A stretch of 64,000 nt of DNA from Nocardioides_C sp963700955 (GTDB lineage Bacteria > Actinomycetota > Actinomycetes > Propionibacteriales > Nocardioidaceae): assembly GCA_963700955.1 (NCBI GenBank), contig CAVOZH010000005.1:1-64000 (forward strand), given 5' to 3'. Made by a program: the position numbers and the translations under genes. The notes beneath the pieces are model-generated. The model was not told where the DNA came from. It made no database searches and worked only from the letters and a program-made list of their open reading frames with translations. Positions 16,722 to 25,452 of the stretch are shown piece after piece. Numbering within the stretch: position 1 is the first letter of the stretch; every line of letters starts with the position of its first letter.

Positions 16722-17492
16722 TCAGCCGGCGAGCGTGCCTGCGAAGATCTGCCAGGCCAACGCCGACTTCGCCGTCAGGCTCAGCACGATGTACGCCCGC
16801 TCGCCGTACAGGTAGTCGGCCCACCTGCCGCGGCCGCGATACTGGAGCCACTGGTTCAGCGCGAAGACGTTGAAGAAGACGAACAGCGACACGAAGATCC
16901 CGTAGACGAACCCGGGTGGTTCTGCCGATGAGGCCGATCCTGGTGACACGAGGTAGATGGCGATGGCCAGCCAGGGGACGACACCGGCGATGCAGCCGAA
17001 GATGAAGGGCAGCCAGCCGTGGCTGCGCGGCTCTTCGTACTTCTCCTGGAGCCAGCCGAAGAGGATCATCGCTGCGTTGACACCGAAGAGCGCCACCAGC
17101 GCAGCGATGTCGGAGATACCGACGAGCTGTGCGATGAGCACGATCATCAGTGACGCGGAGAGGGAGTACTCCACCCATCTGGCGGCGTTGCGGTGCCGGG
17201 AGAGGTCGGTGAGATAGCCCCGCCACCACACGGTGCTCACGAGGACGTGGGCCACGGCGGACAGCGCGAGGAAGCCGGCGACGGCCAGGCCGGTGGCGAT
17301 GTCGAACAGCACGACCGGGTCCTGCGGAGCGGTGCCGGGCGGCCCCTGGAGGTAGGTGCCGGTCACCGGCAGGCTGAAGTCGGAGGCCAGCGCGACGACC
17401 ACCACCGCCTGGAGGGCGTGTAGCGCCGCGGCAGCCAGGTTGAGCCGCCTGAGGCTTCGCTGCTCCCTCTCCGGGATGCTGTCCGTCCCCAT
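16722..17492 (-). CDS. Heliorhodopsin
   Basis: 256 aa from ATG 17492 behind GGAGGGGG. Seven membrane helices. The last one reads SLTAKSALAWQIF, with Lys242 as the retinal Schiff-base lysine. Helix 3 carries RWVEYSLSAS with Glu108 as counterion, and His25 and His82 match the two conserved histidines. These positions are offset by one or two from the heliorhodopsin 48C12 numbering (Lys241, Glu107, His23, His80). LPFIFGCIAGVVPWLAIAIY is also typical. The N-terminus is cytoplasmic in this family, the reverse of type-1 rhodopsins. Known members bind retinal with slow photocycles and no established pumping; sensing is suspected. No retinal-synthesis genes are in the window. Confidence 0.93.
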   Translation of the reverse strand: MGTDSIPEREQRSLRRLNLAAAALHALQAVVVVALASDFSLPVTGTYLQGPPGTAPQDPVVLFDIATGLAVAGFLALSAVAHVLVSTVWWRGYLTDLSRHRNAARWVEYSLSASLMIVLIAQLVGISDIAALVALFGVNAAMILFGWLQEKYEEPRSHGWLPFIFGCIAGVVPWLAIAIYLVSPGSASSAEPPGFVYGIFVSLFVFFNVFALNQWLQYRGRGRWADYLYGERAYIVLSLTAKSALAWQIFAGTLAG

Positions 17493-17544
17493 GGTGACCC
17501 CCTCCGGTCGACGCCTGGTGCTCTCAGTGTGCCGGTCAATGCCT

Positions 17545-17815
17545 GCGCCCGGATGAAATCGACCTCGTCGCCGACGAGCGCCATGGCCTGGTAGCCGGCG
17601 GGGATGTCGTCGAGATCGACGGCGGGGTCGAAGACCTTGCCGGGCTCGATGCGGCCCTCGAGGATGTCGGGCGTCAGCTCTTCGATGTAGGCGCGCGCCG
17701 GGGCGGGGCCTCCGGTGAGGGGGATGTTGCCGCCGAAGAGGCTGCCGAACCCGATGGGACCCGCCCGCTGCGCACTCCGGGCACGCAAGAAGGCGCCCAT
17801 GTCATCGGAAGACAC
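17545..17815 (-). pseudogene. C-terminal remnant of a zinc-type alcohol dehydrogenase
   Basis: The stretch reads FGSLFGGNIPLTGGPAPARA, then YIEELTPDILEGRIEPGKVF and LDDIPAGYQAM, which is the last part of an MDR-family alcohol dehydrogenase (usual ending: the Rossmann exit, GGPAPVRAYI, IEPGRVFD, GYRAM). No N-terminal catalytic or NADP-binding domain exists upstream, and the final residues are lost. It is a decayed fragment just upstream of the heliorhodopsin promoter. Confidence 0.7.
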
Positions 17816-17836
17816 AGACGCCTTACGCGCGTAGTC

Positions 17837-18001
17837 TCAGCCGCCCAGCAGGAGCCAGGCGAGCGCCAACACGATCACCAGAGCGGCGACCGCGAGGGCG
17901 CCCCAGATCCAGCGCGACCCGGACGCCTCGGGCTCGGGACGATCGACGAAGGCCTGGAACATCTGAGTGCTGGCGCCGGGGTCGAGCTCGTCTTCGGGCA
18001 T
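17837..18001 (-). CDS. 54-aa single-pass membrane protein
   Basis: Starts at ATG 18001. The first 28 residues are acidic and hydrophilic (MPEDELDPGASTQMFQAFVD, then RPEPEASGSR). They are followed by one membrane helix, WIWGALAVAALVIVLALAW, and the end LLLGG. The length and composition look like a conserved small membrane protein of Nocardioides-type genomes, from memory. Function unknown. It stands alone, convergent with nothing on either side. Confidence 0.6.
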   Translation of the reverse strand: MPEDELDPGASTQMFQAFVDRPEPEASGSRWIWGALAVAALVIVLALAWLLLGG

Positions 18002-18413
18002 GGACAGAATGCTACATACCGGCGGAACGGTGCCTGTCCCGGCCTACAGCCCGACTCACCTACCGAGCCGCCGACCCGATGGCCGAGGATCTGCACGCCG
18101 GCGCCCGACCGCAAGGGCGCTTCGCTACGCGATGGCCTCCGGCCACCCCTGCCCGGACACCGACGAGCCAGGGGGCTGGCTATCGGGTCGGTGGCCCTCC
18201 ATGGCCATCCACTGGCTTGGCGGTTCCATCCGAACGAACGCGGCGCGGGACACCGTGGCCCAGTGACGGAAACGCTGCCGACGCTCGTACTGAACAGGGC
18301 TGAACGCGGCAGACCAGGATCGTCGACGACGCTGTAGCTTCCGATATCGAGCTCGCTTGGGGTGACCTGGAGGGGACTAGAGTGCGAACTCCGACCCATT
18401 GACGAGGTGTGGC
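18002..18413. other. Non-coding gap before 18414 gene
   Basis: 412 bases with no convincing gene. A short palindromic stretch (AAGGGCGCTTCGCTACGCG, near 18112-18130) is the only structure seen. The last part should contain the promoter of the downstream lyase-like gene. Confidence 0.4.
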
Positions 18414-19220
18414 ATGAACATGCGCGACGATCGGACGGCCGAGTTCCATCGGTTGCACGCCTCGGGGTGCTTCGTGATGCCGAACCCGTGGGACGCTGGG
18501 AGCGCCCGGGCCCTGGAGCAGATGGGCTTCAAGGCGTTGGCCACGACGAGTGCCGGGCTCGCCTGGACGTTGGGTCGCGCGGACAACCAGGTCACACTCG
18601 ATCAGGCGCTCGAGCATCTTCGTCTCATCGTTGAGGCAGTGAACGTGCCGGTGAACGCTGATTTCGAGGGTGGTTACGCGGTAGATCCTGCCCACGTCGC
18701 AGCGAATGTGAAAATGGCTGCGGACACGGGGATCGCGGGGCTCTCGATTGAAGACTCATCGGGCGACGAGGCCCATCCGCTCTTCGACTTCGAACTGGCC
18801 GTGGACCGTATTGGCGCCGCGCGACAAGCGATCGACGAAAGCGGCACGGGGATCGTCCTGACCGGTCGCTCCGAGGGGTTCGTGTGCGGGCGCCCCGACA
18901 TCGACGAGACGATTCGCAGGCTCCGGGCCTACGCCGAAGCCGGCGCCGACTGCCTCTACGCTCCCAGGATCGACGAGACAGAGCACGTCGCCGCCATAGT
19001 CTCCGCCGTCTCACCCAAACCGGTGAACCTTCTGATCAACGCTCCGTTCACCACCGTCGCGGAGGCGGCACTGCTGGGAGTACGGCGGATCAGCGTGGGG
19101 GGCACACTCGCGCGCACCGCATGGGACGGATTCCTGACAGCCGCGAGGGAGATCGCCGACGCGGGAACGTTCTCGCGGTTCGAGCGCCTACCCAACGTCG
19201 ATGCGCTGTTCGGCGGCTGA
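18414..19220 (+). CDS. Isocitrate lyase/PEP mutase family protein
   Basis: 268 aa from ATG 18414 behind GAGGTG. It is a TIM-barrel protein with CFVMPNPWDAGSARALEQMG at the start, PVNADFEGGYAVDP (metal-binding Asp/Glu loop), GIAGLSIEDSSGD, and GADCLYAPRI later. This is the compact branch of the superfamily related to 2-methylisocitrate lyase, oxaloacetate hydrolase and phosphonomutase. The K-K-C-G-H catalytic loop of true isocitrate lyases is absent (VLTGRSEGF instead), so isocitrate is unlikely as substrate. No pathway neighbours. Confidence 0.85.
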   Translation: MNMRDDRTAEFHRLHASGCFVMPNPWDAGSARALEQMGFKALATTSAGLAWTLGRADNQVTLDQALEHLRLIVEAVNVPVNADFEGGYAVDPAHVAANVKMAADTGIAGLSIEDSSGDEAHPLFDFELAVDRIGAARQAIDESGTGIVLTGRSEGFVCGRPDIDETIRRLRAYAEAGADCLYAPRIDETEHVAAIVSAVSPKPVNLLINAPFTTVAEAALLGVRRISVGGTLARTAWDGFLTAAREIADAGTFSRFERLPNVDALFGG

Positions 19221-19510
19221 GGGATGTGCGAGGAGCGCCTTCTCGACCTGCTTCCACTCGGAGCGTCGAGGAGTATGCGCGGATCACCGCCGAGCTTGCC
19301 AGCACGTAGGGACCAGTCGCCGACAGTCAGCGTGTCGCTCCGCAATGCGGTAAGCCAGCGAGCCGGCTGTCTGCCACCGCCCATGGTCGCTGAGTGGTGA
19401 GGCCGACGGACTGATTCCAGCGTTTGGCCCAGCCGTCATGTGACCGGCGGGATGATGAAGAGACGGTCCCGGTCACGGCCGGCCTGCCGCACGGGAAGTG
19501 GACGACTGCC

Positions 19511-20417
19511 ATGGAAGACCATCGAGAGACACGGCGCTTCGTGATCATCCCCAAGGTCGCGCATCCTTGGTTCGAGGAAGTACGTCGGGGCGCCCTCGCA
19601 CAAGCGCAGCTATTGCAGGAGAAGTTGGGCGGCGAGATCTCCGTCGACTACGTTCCGCCCGCGAAGGCCAGCGTCACGTTGCAAGACTCCCTGCTCGCGG
19701 AGGTCACTGCGACGAACCCGTCCGGCATCCTCATCGATCCCGTCGACGTCATCGCGAACATGCCTGCCATGGCTGCCGCCCGGGAATCGGGAATTCCGGT
19801 GGTGGTCTTCGACTCCCCGTCGACGGATCCAGCCTTCACCAGCGTGGGGAACGACTTCTCAGAGCAGGGCGCGACTAGCGGCGCGCCGTCTCGTTGAGCT
19901 GATAGGAGCAACCGGAGAGGTGGCCATCATGCAGGGCTTCCCGACGGCTCCGAACCACCGTCAGCGCTATGAGGCACAGCTCGCGGTGCTGCGCGAGTGC
20001 CCAGGCATCACCGTGGTTGATGGTGGCGTCGACAACGACAGCATCGAGCAGGCCAAGGCGCAGGCTGCCGCCGTCCTCGCCACCCATCCGGGTCTCAGGG
20101 GCTACCTGTGCTGCGACGCGTCCGGCCCCATTGGGATAGCCACAGCCATTCGGGAGGCCGGCAGGGTGGGGCAGGTGACGGCTGTCGGTATGGACGGGAT
20201 CGAACCCATCCTGCACGCGATCAAGGACGGTGTTCTGGAGTCGTCGGCCGCGACGATCCCTGACATGCAAGGATCCATGGCTTTGTTGATGCTGTGGCAG
20301 GCCGCCGAGGGCATACGGATACCGCAGAAGATCGACACCGGAATCGACCTCATCACCGCGGCCAATGTCGATGACTTCCTTGCGGCCTACCAGCGCCGGA
20401 AGGTGGGCGGCCAATAG
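19511..20417 (+). pseudogene. RbsB-like sugar-binding protein, frameshifted, no signal peptide
   Basis: From ATG 19511 the frame reads RRFVIIPKVAHPWFEEVRRG and continues as a periplasmic-binding fold (LIDPVDVIANMPAMAAARES, then IPVVVFDSP) up to EQGAT near 19875. It then breaks. The second frame resumes with RRLVELIGATGEVAIMQGFP and TAVGMDGIEPILHAIKDG to the stop at 20417. One extra base accounts for the break. No signal peptide or lipobox precedes the domain, and no permease or ATPase is nearby. It may be a retired sugar-binding protein, or a sensor domain that lost its partner. Confidence 0.7.
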
Positions 20418-20430
20418 GCGGCTAACGCCG

Positions 20431-20448
20431 TGGCGTAGCGCCTACGCT
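20431..20448. terminator. Short hairpin between convergent genes
   Basis: GCGTAG-CGC-CTACGC (20433-20447) lies between the end of the sugar-binding gene and the end of the sigma gene. Six pairs, no U-tract; a weak bidirectional terminator at best. Confidence 0.3.
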
Positions 20449-20497
20449 CGGCGCATGAGTGTGGCTGACGATCCCGATCGAGCACGGGATGCGCGGC

Positions 20498-21400
20498 TCA
20501 TCTACGCACGTCCCGCTGTTCGTGCACCGTCTGCAGCTTCTCGGGGTTGCGCACGAAGTAGATCTTGCCGATCCGGCCGTCGTCGACCACCGCCGTGACG
20601 ACCGAGTCCAGTTCGCCGTCGAGACTGACGAACATCGCGGGCGCGCCGTTGACCACGCCCCACTCGACACCGATCTCGGCGTCCCGCGGGGTCACCGACC
20701 AGAGGAACCGGGCGACCTTGTCCGGGCCGTGGATCGGCCGGAGGTTGGCCTTCTTGAGCCCGCCGCCGTCGGAGAGCAGCACCACATCGGGCGCCAACAG
20801 GTCCATCAGCGGCTGCAACTCGCCACCTGCGGCCGCCTCGAAGAAGCGGGTCATCAGCTCGGCCGTCTCCTGCGGAGGGCTCCCCCGGGGCCGGCGCGCC
20901 TGCACGTGGTTGCGGGCCCGGGAGGCTAGCTGGCGCACCGCTTCCGCTGTCCGGTCGACGGCAGCGGCGATCTCGTCGTACCCGAAGCCGAAGACATCCC
21001 GCAGCACGAACACCGCCCGCTCCAGCGGGGTCAGCGTCTCCAGGACGACGAGCATCGCGAACGACACCGAGTCGGCGAGCTCGACGTCCTCGAGCACGTC
21101 CGGTCCCGTCACCAGCGGCTCGGGCAGCCAGGTCCCGACGTAGGACTCGCGCTGCCGCTGCAGCGTGCGCAGCCGGTTGAGCGCCTGCCGGGTGACGATC
21201 CGGACCAGGTATGCCCGCGCGTCCCGGACGGCAGCGTGGTCGACGTCGGCCCACCGCATCCAGGAGTCCTGCAGCACGTCCTCGGCGTCGGCAGTGCTGC
21301 CGAGCATCTCGTAGGCGACGGTGAAGAGAAGCCCGCGGTGCTCGGCAAAGGCGTCAGTCGCCGCGGCCTCAGCGCCCTCGATCACGGGGTCGTCGGTCAC
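20498..21400 (-). CDS. ECF41-type RNA polymerase sigma factor (SigJ-like)
   Basis: 300 aa. Region 2 reads LLFTVAYEMLGSTADAEDVLQDSWMRW, and region 4 reads LTPLERAVFVLRDVFGFGYDEIAAAVDRT. A SnoaL-like C-terminal domain follows (about 180-295), ending IYFVRNPEKLQTV with the NPxKL motif. That C-terminal extension is the mark of ECF41, where it replaces a separate anti-sigma factor. It lies seven bases downstream of a carboxymuconolactone decarboxylase homologue, the standard ECF41 partner. Confidence 0.92.
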   Translation of the reverse strand: MTDDPVIEGAEAAATDAFAEHRGLLFTVAYEMLGSTADAEDVLQDSWMRWADVDHAAVRDARAYLVRIVTRQALNRLRTLQRQRESYVGTWLPEPLVTGPDVLEDVELADSVSFAMLVVLETLTPLERAVFVLRDVFGFGYDEIAAAVDRTAEAVRQLASRARNHVQARRPRGSPPQETAELMTRFFEAAAGGELQPLMDLLAPDVVLLSDGGGLKKANLRPIHGPDKVARFLWSVTPRDAEIGVEWGVVNGAPAMFVSLDGELDSVVTAVVDDGRIGKIYFVRNPEKLQTVHEQRDVRR

Positions 21401-21407
21401 TGGTCGC

Positions 21408-21992
21408 TCACCGGGCCAGCTCGCAGCGGTCCTTGAAGCCCTGGCTGGTCAGCCCGAGCGCACTGTTGAAACGCGAGCGCTCGTTCTCCACGGCGATCAT
21501 CATGGTCAGCTCCACGAAGCCATCGTTGCCCAGATCGGCCCGCAGCGCCTCCGCCATGTCGTCGCTGACCTCAGGCGGCGTGGCGGTCATCGCCTCGGCG
21601 TACTCCAGCACCCGGCGCTCCAGCTCGGTGAACTCGTCCGACTCACGCCAGCGCGGCACCTCGCCGAGCTTGCTGGTGTCGAGGCCCTGGCTGTGCGCGG
21701 CGTACCACCCGAAATCCATGCACCAGCTGCAGCCGATCCGCGACGCGGTGGCCAGCTGCGCGAGCACCTTCAGGTCTGGGTCGAGGCGCTTCCACTTCGC
21801 GACACCCTGCTCGAAGCGCAGCACCGACCAGAGCACCTGCTTGTTGTGCGTCAGCGCCAGCCCGCTGTCGAGCACGTCGCCGTAGGTACGGCGGGAGTAC
21901 CACTGGATGATCCGGTCGAACAGCCCGGAGCCCTCACGGAGCGGGACCCGGGCCGCGGCGCGGCGCTCCTCCGCCAAGGTGGTGGTGTTCAT
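21408..21992 (-). CDS. Carboxymuconolactone decarboxylase-like (CMD/AhpD-type) protein
   Basis: 194 aa from ATG 21992 behind AGGAG. The core reads VLAQLATASRIGCSWCMDFGWYAAHSQGL. The Cys-x-x-Cys (CSWC) and following His-type turn match the AhpD-like peroxidase motif. The rest is all helical. It is transcribed first, then the ECF41 sigma gene. Proteins of this family are the usual sigma-41 target and may act in redox defence. An ECF41-like promoter lies upstream. Confidence 0.85.
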   Translation of the reverse strand: MNTTTLAEERRAAARVPLREGSGLFDRIIQWYSRRTYGDVLDSGLALTHNKQVLWSVLRFEQGVAKWKRLDPDLKVLAQLATASRIGCSWCMDFGWYAAHSQGLDTSKLGEVPRWRESDEFTELERRVLEYAEAMTATPPEVSDDMAEALRADLGNDGFVELTMMIAVENERSRFNSALGLTSQGFKDRCELAR

Positions 21993-22043
21993 CTGCTGTC
22001 TCCTCGTCGTAGGTCGGACCCGGCGGATCCGTCTTGACATGGA

Positions 22044-22070
22044 GACACCGGCCGGTGTCCATCCGTGACA
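22044..22070 (-). promoter_or_regulatory. Candidate ECF41 promoter with palindrome
   Basis: On the minus strand TGTCACG (22070-22064) is followed after 16 bases by TGTC (22047-22044). ECF41 promoters known from other actinobacteria have TGTCACA and CGTC at this spacing. The same bases include a perfect 16-bp palindrome, GACACCGGCCGGTGTC (22044-22059). The palindrome lies over the spacer and -10 position, where a second regulator could bind. Confidence 0.5.
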
Positions 22071-22266
22071 TCTGACCTCCGCGAGTCGCCGCTCCAGCTG
22101 ATGTCCCTAGTCGCGCAGGAGGAGATTGAAGCGCCCTACGTACGGCTCATCCACCAAGGACGATGACTCCTTCATCTGTCTCGGCGGATCGTTCTTAGGA
22201 ACGAGTGTGCTCGCCACGCACACCAACCCACTGCCGCCGAGCGCACCGCGCAGCCAGGAGGTCCTG

Positions 22267-22320
22267 ATGCCGACCACCGTGGCCCGGGAAGTCGTGATGC
22301 CGTTCTCCCCGGACGTGTGA
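22267..22320 (+). CDS. Possible 17-codon leader peptide of the MFS gene
   Basis: ATG 22267 has a strong AGGAGG five bases upstream, better than that of the transporter itself. It encodes MPTTVAREVVMPFSPDV and stops 24 bases before the MFS GTG. The larger gene lacks a close ribosome site, so translational coupling or attenuation through this ORF is plausible. It could also be chance. Confidence 0.35.
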   Translation: MPTTVAREVVMPFSPDV

Positions 22321-22344
22321 CGGCAGGAAAGCGGGCCAGACGTC

Positions 22345-23949
22345 GTGCGACGACCGCACCACGGGATCCGTAACAACTCGGAAAGTGCGGCCGAGGTTGC
22401 CTCGCGAGAGCTGCTCGACGGGGCGCAACGGCGCGTGCTCCTCGGCGTGTGCATCGTGGTGGGCGCCGCCACGACGGTTCCCGCCAGCTACAACTACGTG
22501 CTCGTCCCCATGCTGAACGGGCTCGGAGCGAGCGAGTCGCAGGGCTCTCTGTTGCGGCAACTTCCCAGCATCGCCGGACTGCTGGTCATCTTCCTCGCCG
22601 GCATCCTCGGTCATCGATGGGGCGAACGTCGCTTCATCACCAGATGCGGAGTCCTCTTCACCGCTGGCAATGCCGCCGTCGCAGTGGCTCCGGGCATGGG
22701 AGTCGCCGTGGCGGGGCTCGTGCTCGAGAGCATCGGCGCTTCGGGCTTCATCGTGGTCGCGCTTGCTCTGCTCAGCGCGCAGGTGTCGAACGACGAGGCG
22801 CGGGCGTCTGCATTCGCCACCTACGCGATGGTGGGTCCCATCATCTACCTCGGCATGCCGCCGCTCGCAGGAGTCATCGTGGACCACAGCAGCTGGCGGC
22901 TCGTTGCCGTGGTCTGGGCGCTCAGCGGACTCGTCATCCTCATCGCGGCCCGTATGTTCCTCCCCGCGGATGATCCGCCCCGCGATGCGCAGGAGCTGGT
23001 CACCCCCGCACTGGCCGGTGTGGTGCTGATGGCGGCCGTTCAGACCGTGAGCGCCGCCAACCGGGACGGGGTGCTCTCGGTGGCAGCGCTGGTGCGCCTG
23101 GGGGTGGCTCTCGTCGCGTTCGTCATCCTGTACCGGGTCTTCCGGCGTACAGCGTCCCCTTCGCTGTCGTTGGGGGCGATACGGCAGGGCGGGATGTCCC
23201 TCCTCCTGATCATCGTCATCCTCGTGTCGTTCGCGAACCTCTGGTTCTACATGACCGTCGCCCTGCAGTACGAGTACGGCCTCAATGCCCTGCAGACCGC
23301 CGTGGCGATGCTGCCGGCTCAGCTGGCAGGGATCGGGGGAGCCGTGATCACGCGCAGGGTCCTGCGCAAGAGGGGGATCACCGTCGCCGGCACGACCATG
23401 CTCGTTGGCCTCGCCGTGAGCCTGCTGCTCAGCACGCTGATCACTGCGGATTCGCCGCTGTGGGTTCCGGTCGTGGTGATGAGCATCTACGCCGCTGCCT
23501 CCGTAGGGGCGGGCATCCCACTCACCAACGCCGTCATGAACCTCGCTCCCGAGGGGGAGGACGGCAGTGCATCCGCGTTCCGCAGCGCTGCCGGCAACAT
23601 TGGTGCCGCTGTCGGTGTGATCGTGATGTCCGCGATCGTGTTCGGCACCTTTTCCGGGTCGCTGACGAACAAGCTCGAGAGCGCAGGACTGAACTCGAAG
23701 CAGTCGGCCAGCATCGCCGAGAGCATCCGCGCAGGGGTGACGTCCGAAGACGTGTCGGCCAACTACTCGGTGCCACTCAAGCAGGTCGAGCAGATCGCAG
23801 ACGTCCAGCGCGACGCAATGGCAGACGGCCTGCGCGCACACGGGCTGTGGGGAGCCGTATTCACCGGCGTCTGCCTGGTGATCTTCTACTGGTCTCGCCG
23901 GCGGCAGGCAAAGGCAGTCGATCCCGGCTCGAACGCGCCTCCGGCGTAA
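22345..23949 (+). CDS. MFS transporter (DHA2-like)
   Basis: 534 aa from GTG 22345. About 14 membrane helices. Seen: GHRWGERRFITRCGVLF (motif A-like loop), LVLESIGASGFIVVALALL, a mid-protein TM set, and SAFRSAAGNIGAAVGVIVMS near the end, typical of 14-TM drug-efflux permeases. A soluble loop before the final helix (NSKQSASIAESIRAGVTSED) is also usual for this type. Substrate cannot be told. The region 21993-22344 upstream holds the divergent ECF41 promoter and the leader ORF and nothing else recognised. Confidence 0.85.
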   Translation: MRRPHHGIRNNSESAAEVASRELLDGAQRRVLLGVCIVVGAATTVPASYNYVLVPMLNGLGASESQGSLLRQLPSIAGLLVIFLAGILGHRWGERRFITRCGVLFTAGNAAVAVAPGMGVAVAGLVLESIGASGFIVVALALLSAQVSNDEARASAFATYAMVGPIIYLGMPPLAGVIVDHSSWRLVAVVWALSGLVILIAARMFLPADDPPRDAQELVTPALAGVVLMAAVQTVSAANRDGVLSVAALVRLGVALVAFVILYRVFRRTASPSLSLGAIRQGGMSLLLIIVILVSFANLWFYMTVALQYEYGLNALQTAVAMLPAQLAGIGGAVITRRVLRKRGITVAGTTMLVGLAVSLLLSTLITADSPLWVPVVVMSIYAAASVGAGIPLTNAVMNLAPEGEDGSASAFRSAAGNIGAAVGVIVMSAIVFGTFSGSLTNKLESAGLNSKQSASIAESIRAGVTSEDVSANYSVPLKQVEQIADVQRDAMADGLRAHGLWGAVFTGVCLVIFYWSRRRQAKAVDPGSNAPPA

Positions 23950-24028
23950 CGTGCGAGCGGTGGGCGCCGCCCATGCGCCCGACACACGTCGGCCCCCTCA
24001 CGTGCCGGAGTTCGCCAACCGGACCGGA

Positions 24029-24763
24029 TCATTCGGAGCCGACGGAGTCGAACACCTCGATCCGCTCTTCGTGCCGCACCCGGACCGATCCGGCGTACCC
24101 GTCGACCAAGCCGACCACGACGTCGTACTCGTCCCCGGTGGTGCTGCGCAGCCCCACCGTCCAGGAATTGTCGGCCGGGTGGTGCTCCTCCGCGCTGATT
24201 GACAGGGCGTCCGGGTTCAAGGCGTACGCCGTCGCGGCGCTGCGTCGTGCCCGCAGGACCGCGGCCTCCCGCGGGGTCGGCGTCGCCGCCGGTCGACCCA
24301 CCACCTCGAGCAGGTCATGGAAGGCGCGGGTCACGCCGTCGTGCGACGCCTCCGAGACGGTCGCCGTACTGGTCCCGGTGGTCACGAGGAGCCCGATCTC
24401 CAGCGCACCCGGACTCGCACCCCAGCTGGTGTGCCACCGGTGCTGGTGAAGGGAGTAGTGCCGCGGTGCGTCGGCACCGGCGTACAGGACCGGCTCCAGG
24501 GCAGCGAGGACCCGCACCTCGTCGACGGCATCGCCGGCGTCGTCCGGCTCCGGCACCGGCAGATCCAGGAGGAACTGCAGGTACGCCGGGCCGTCAGGTC
24601 GGGCACGGTAGCCGACCTGGACCCGGACCCGGTCCACCCGGCCCAGCGTGAGAAGCGGGCGCGAAGACCCGTGGGCCGCATGACTGGCCATGTCCTCAGC
24701 GTTGGACGTGAGGGGGAACAGGTCAAGCACCTCGACCCATTCCGAAATCGGCTTCGCCGACAT
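24029..24763 (-). CDS. Hypothetical protein
   Basis: About 244 aa from ATG 24763; a shorter start at 24691 is possible. Neither ribosome site is strong. No family recognised. Predicted mixed alpha/beta with beta-rich stretches (VDRVRVQVGYRARPDGPAYL, DEYDVVVGLVDGYAGSVRVR). No membrane segment or signal. Divergent from the oxidoreductase at 24816, with about 50 bases between starts. Confidence 0.55.
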   Translation of the reverse strand: MSAKPISEWVEVLDLFPLTSNAEDMASHAAHGSSRPLLTLGRVDRVRVQVGYRARPDGPAYLQFLLDLPVPEPDDAGDAVDEVRVLAALEPVLYAGADAPRHYSLHQHRWHTSWGASPGALEIGLLVTTGTSTATVSEASHDGVTRAFHDLLEVVGRPAATPTPREAAVLRARRSAATAYALNPDALSISAEEHHPADNSWTVGLRSTTGDEYDVVVGLVDGYAGSVRVRHEERIEVFDSVGSE

Positions 24764-24815
24764 TGCACCCGCCGGGTCCTGGAACAACCACGGCGGTTTC
24801 GGGGTTGGACTGCGC

Positions 24816-25451
24816 ATGACGACACTGGGGCTCATAGGCGCAGGGAACATCGGGCAGGCCGTCGCGCGGCTCGCCATCGACCACGGGTACGACGTGGTGC
24901 TGAGCAACTCACGCGGTCCCGAGACGTTGACCGACGTGGTAGCCGACCTCGGCCCCGCAGCGCAGGCCGATACCGCCGAAGGCGTCGCGATGCGGGGCGA
25001 CATCGTCGTCGTGACCATCCCGCTGAGGGCCTACCGCGACGTGCCCGTCGAACCACTCAAGGGCAAGGTCGTGATCGACACCAACAACTACTACCCCCAA
25101 CGCGACGGGCAGATCGCCGCGCTCGATGACCACTCGACCACGTCAAGCGCCCTGCTGCAGGCGCACCTGCCGGACTCGCACGTGGTGAAGGCGTTCAACC
25201 ACATCATGTCCGCGCACCTCACCGAGCACGCCGAGCCGGCAGGCAGTGCCGGGCGCAGGGCGCTGGCGATCGCCGGTGACGACGAGGCGGCCAAGGCCAC
25301 GGTGGCGACGATCATCGACGAGTTCGGCTTCGACGTCGTTGACGCGGGCGCGCTCGCAGAGAGCTGGCGCATCGAGCCCGGCACACCCGGCTACGGGCCC
25401 CGCCTCGACGCCGGCGAGCTGCGCGAGGCGCTGGCGTCCGCGGAACGTTGA
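24816..25451 (+). CDS. NADP-dinucleotide-binding oxidoreductase (F420-type Fno family)
   Basis: 211 aa from ATG 24816. It starts with the Rossmann motif LGLIGAGNIGQAVARLAIDHG, then LSNSRGPETL, IVVVTIPLRAYRDVP, VVIDTNNYYPQRDG, and HVVKAFNHIMSAHL. This is the layout of NADPH:F420 reductase-like and 8-hydroxy-5-deazaflavin:NADPH oxidoreductase proteins. It should shuttle hydride between NADP and a flavin-like cofactor or act on a small substrate. The downstream convergent gene is a remnant. Confidence 0.85.
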   Translation: MTTLGLIGAGNIGQAVARLAIDHGYDVVLSNSRGPETLTDVVADLGPAAQADTAEGVAMRGDIVVVTIPLRAYRDVPVEPLKGKVVIDTNNYYPQRDGQIAALDDHSTTSSALLQAHLPDSHVVKAFNHIMSAHLTEHAEPAGSAGRRALAIAGDDEAAKATVATIIDEFGFDVVDAGALAESWRIEPGTPGYGPRLDAGELREALASAER

Positions 25452-25452
25452 G

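Noticed and set aside
18414..19220. True isocitrate lyase
   Set aside because: Too short and lacks the KKCGH catalytic loop.
22195..23985. 596-codon minus-strand frame, His/Asp rich
   Set aside because: Antisense to an intact 14-TM transporter; composition is that of a codon-shifted membrane gene.
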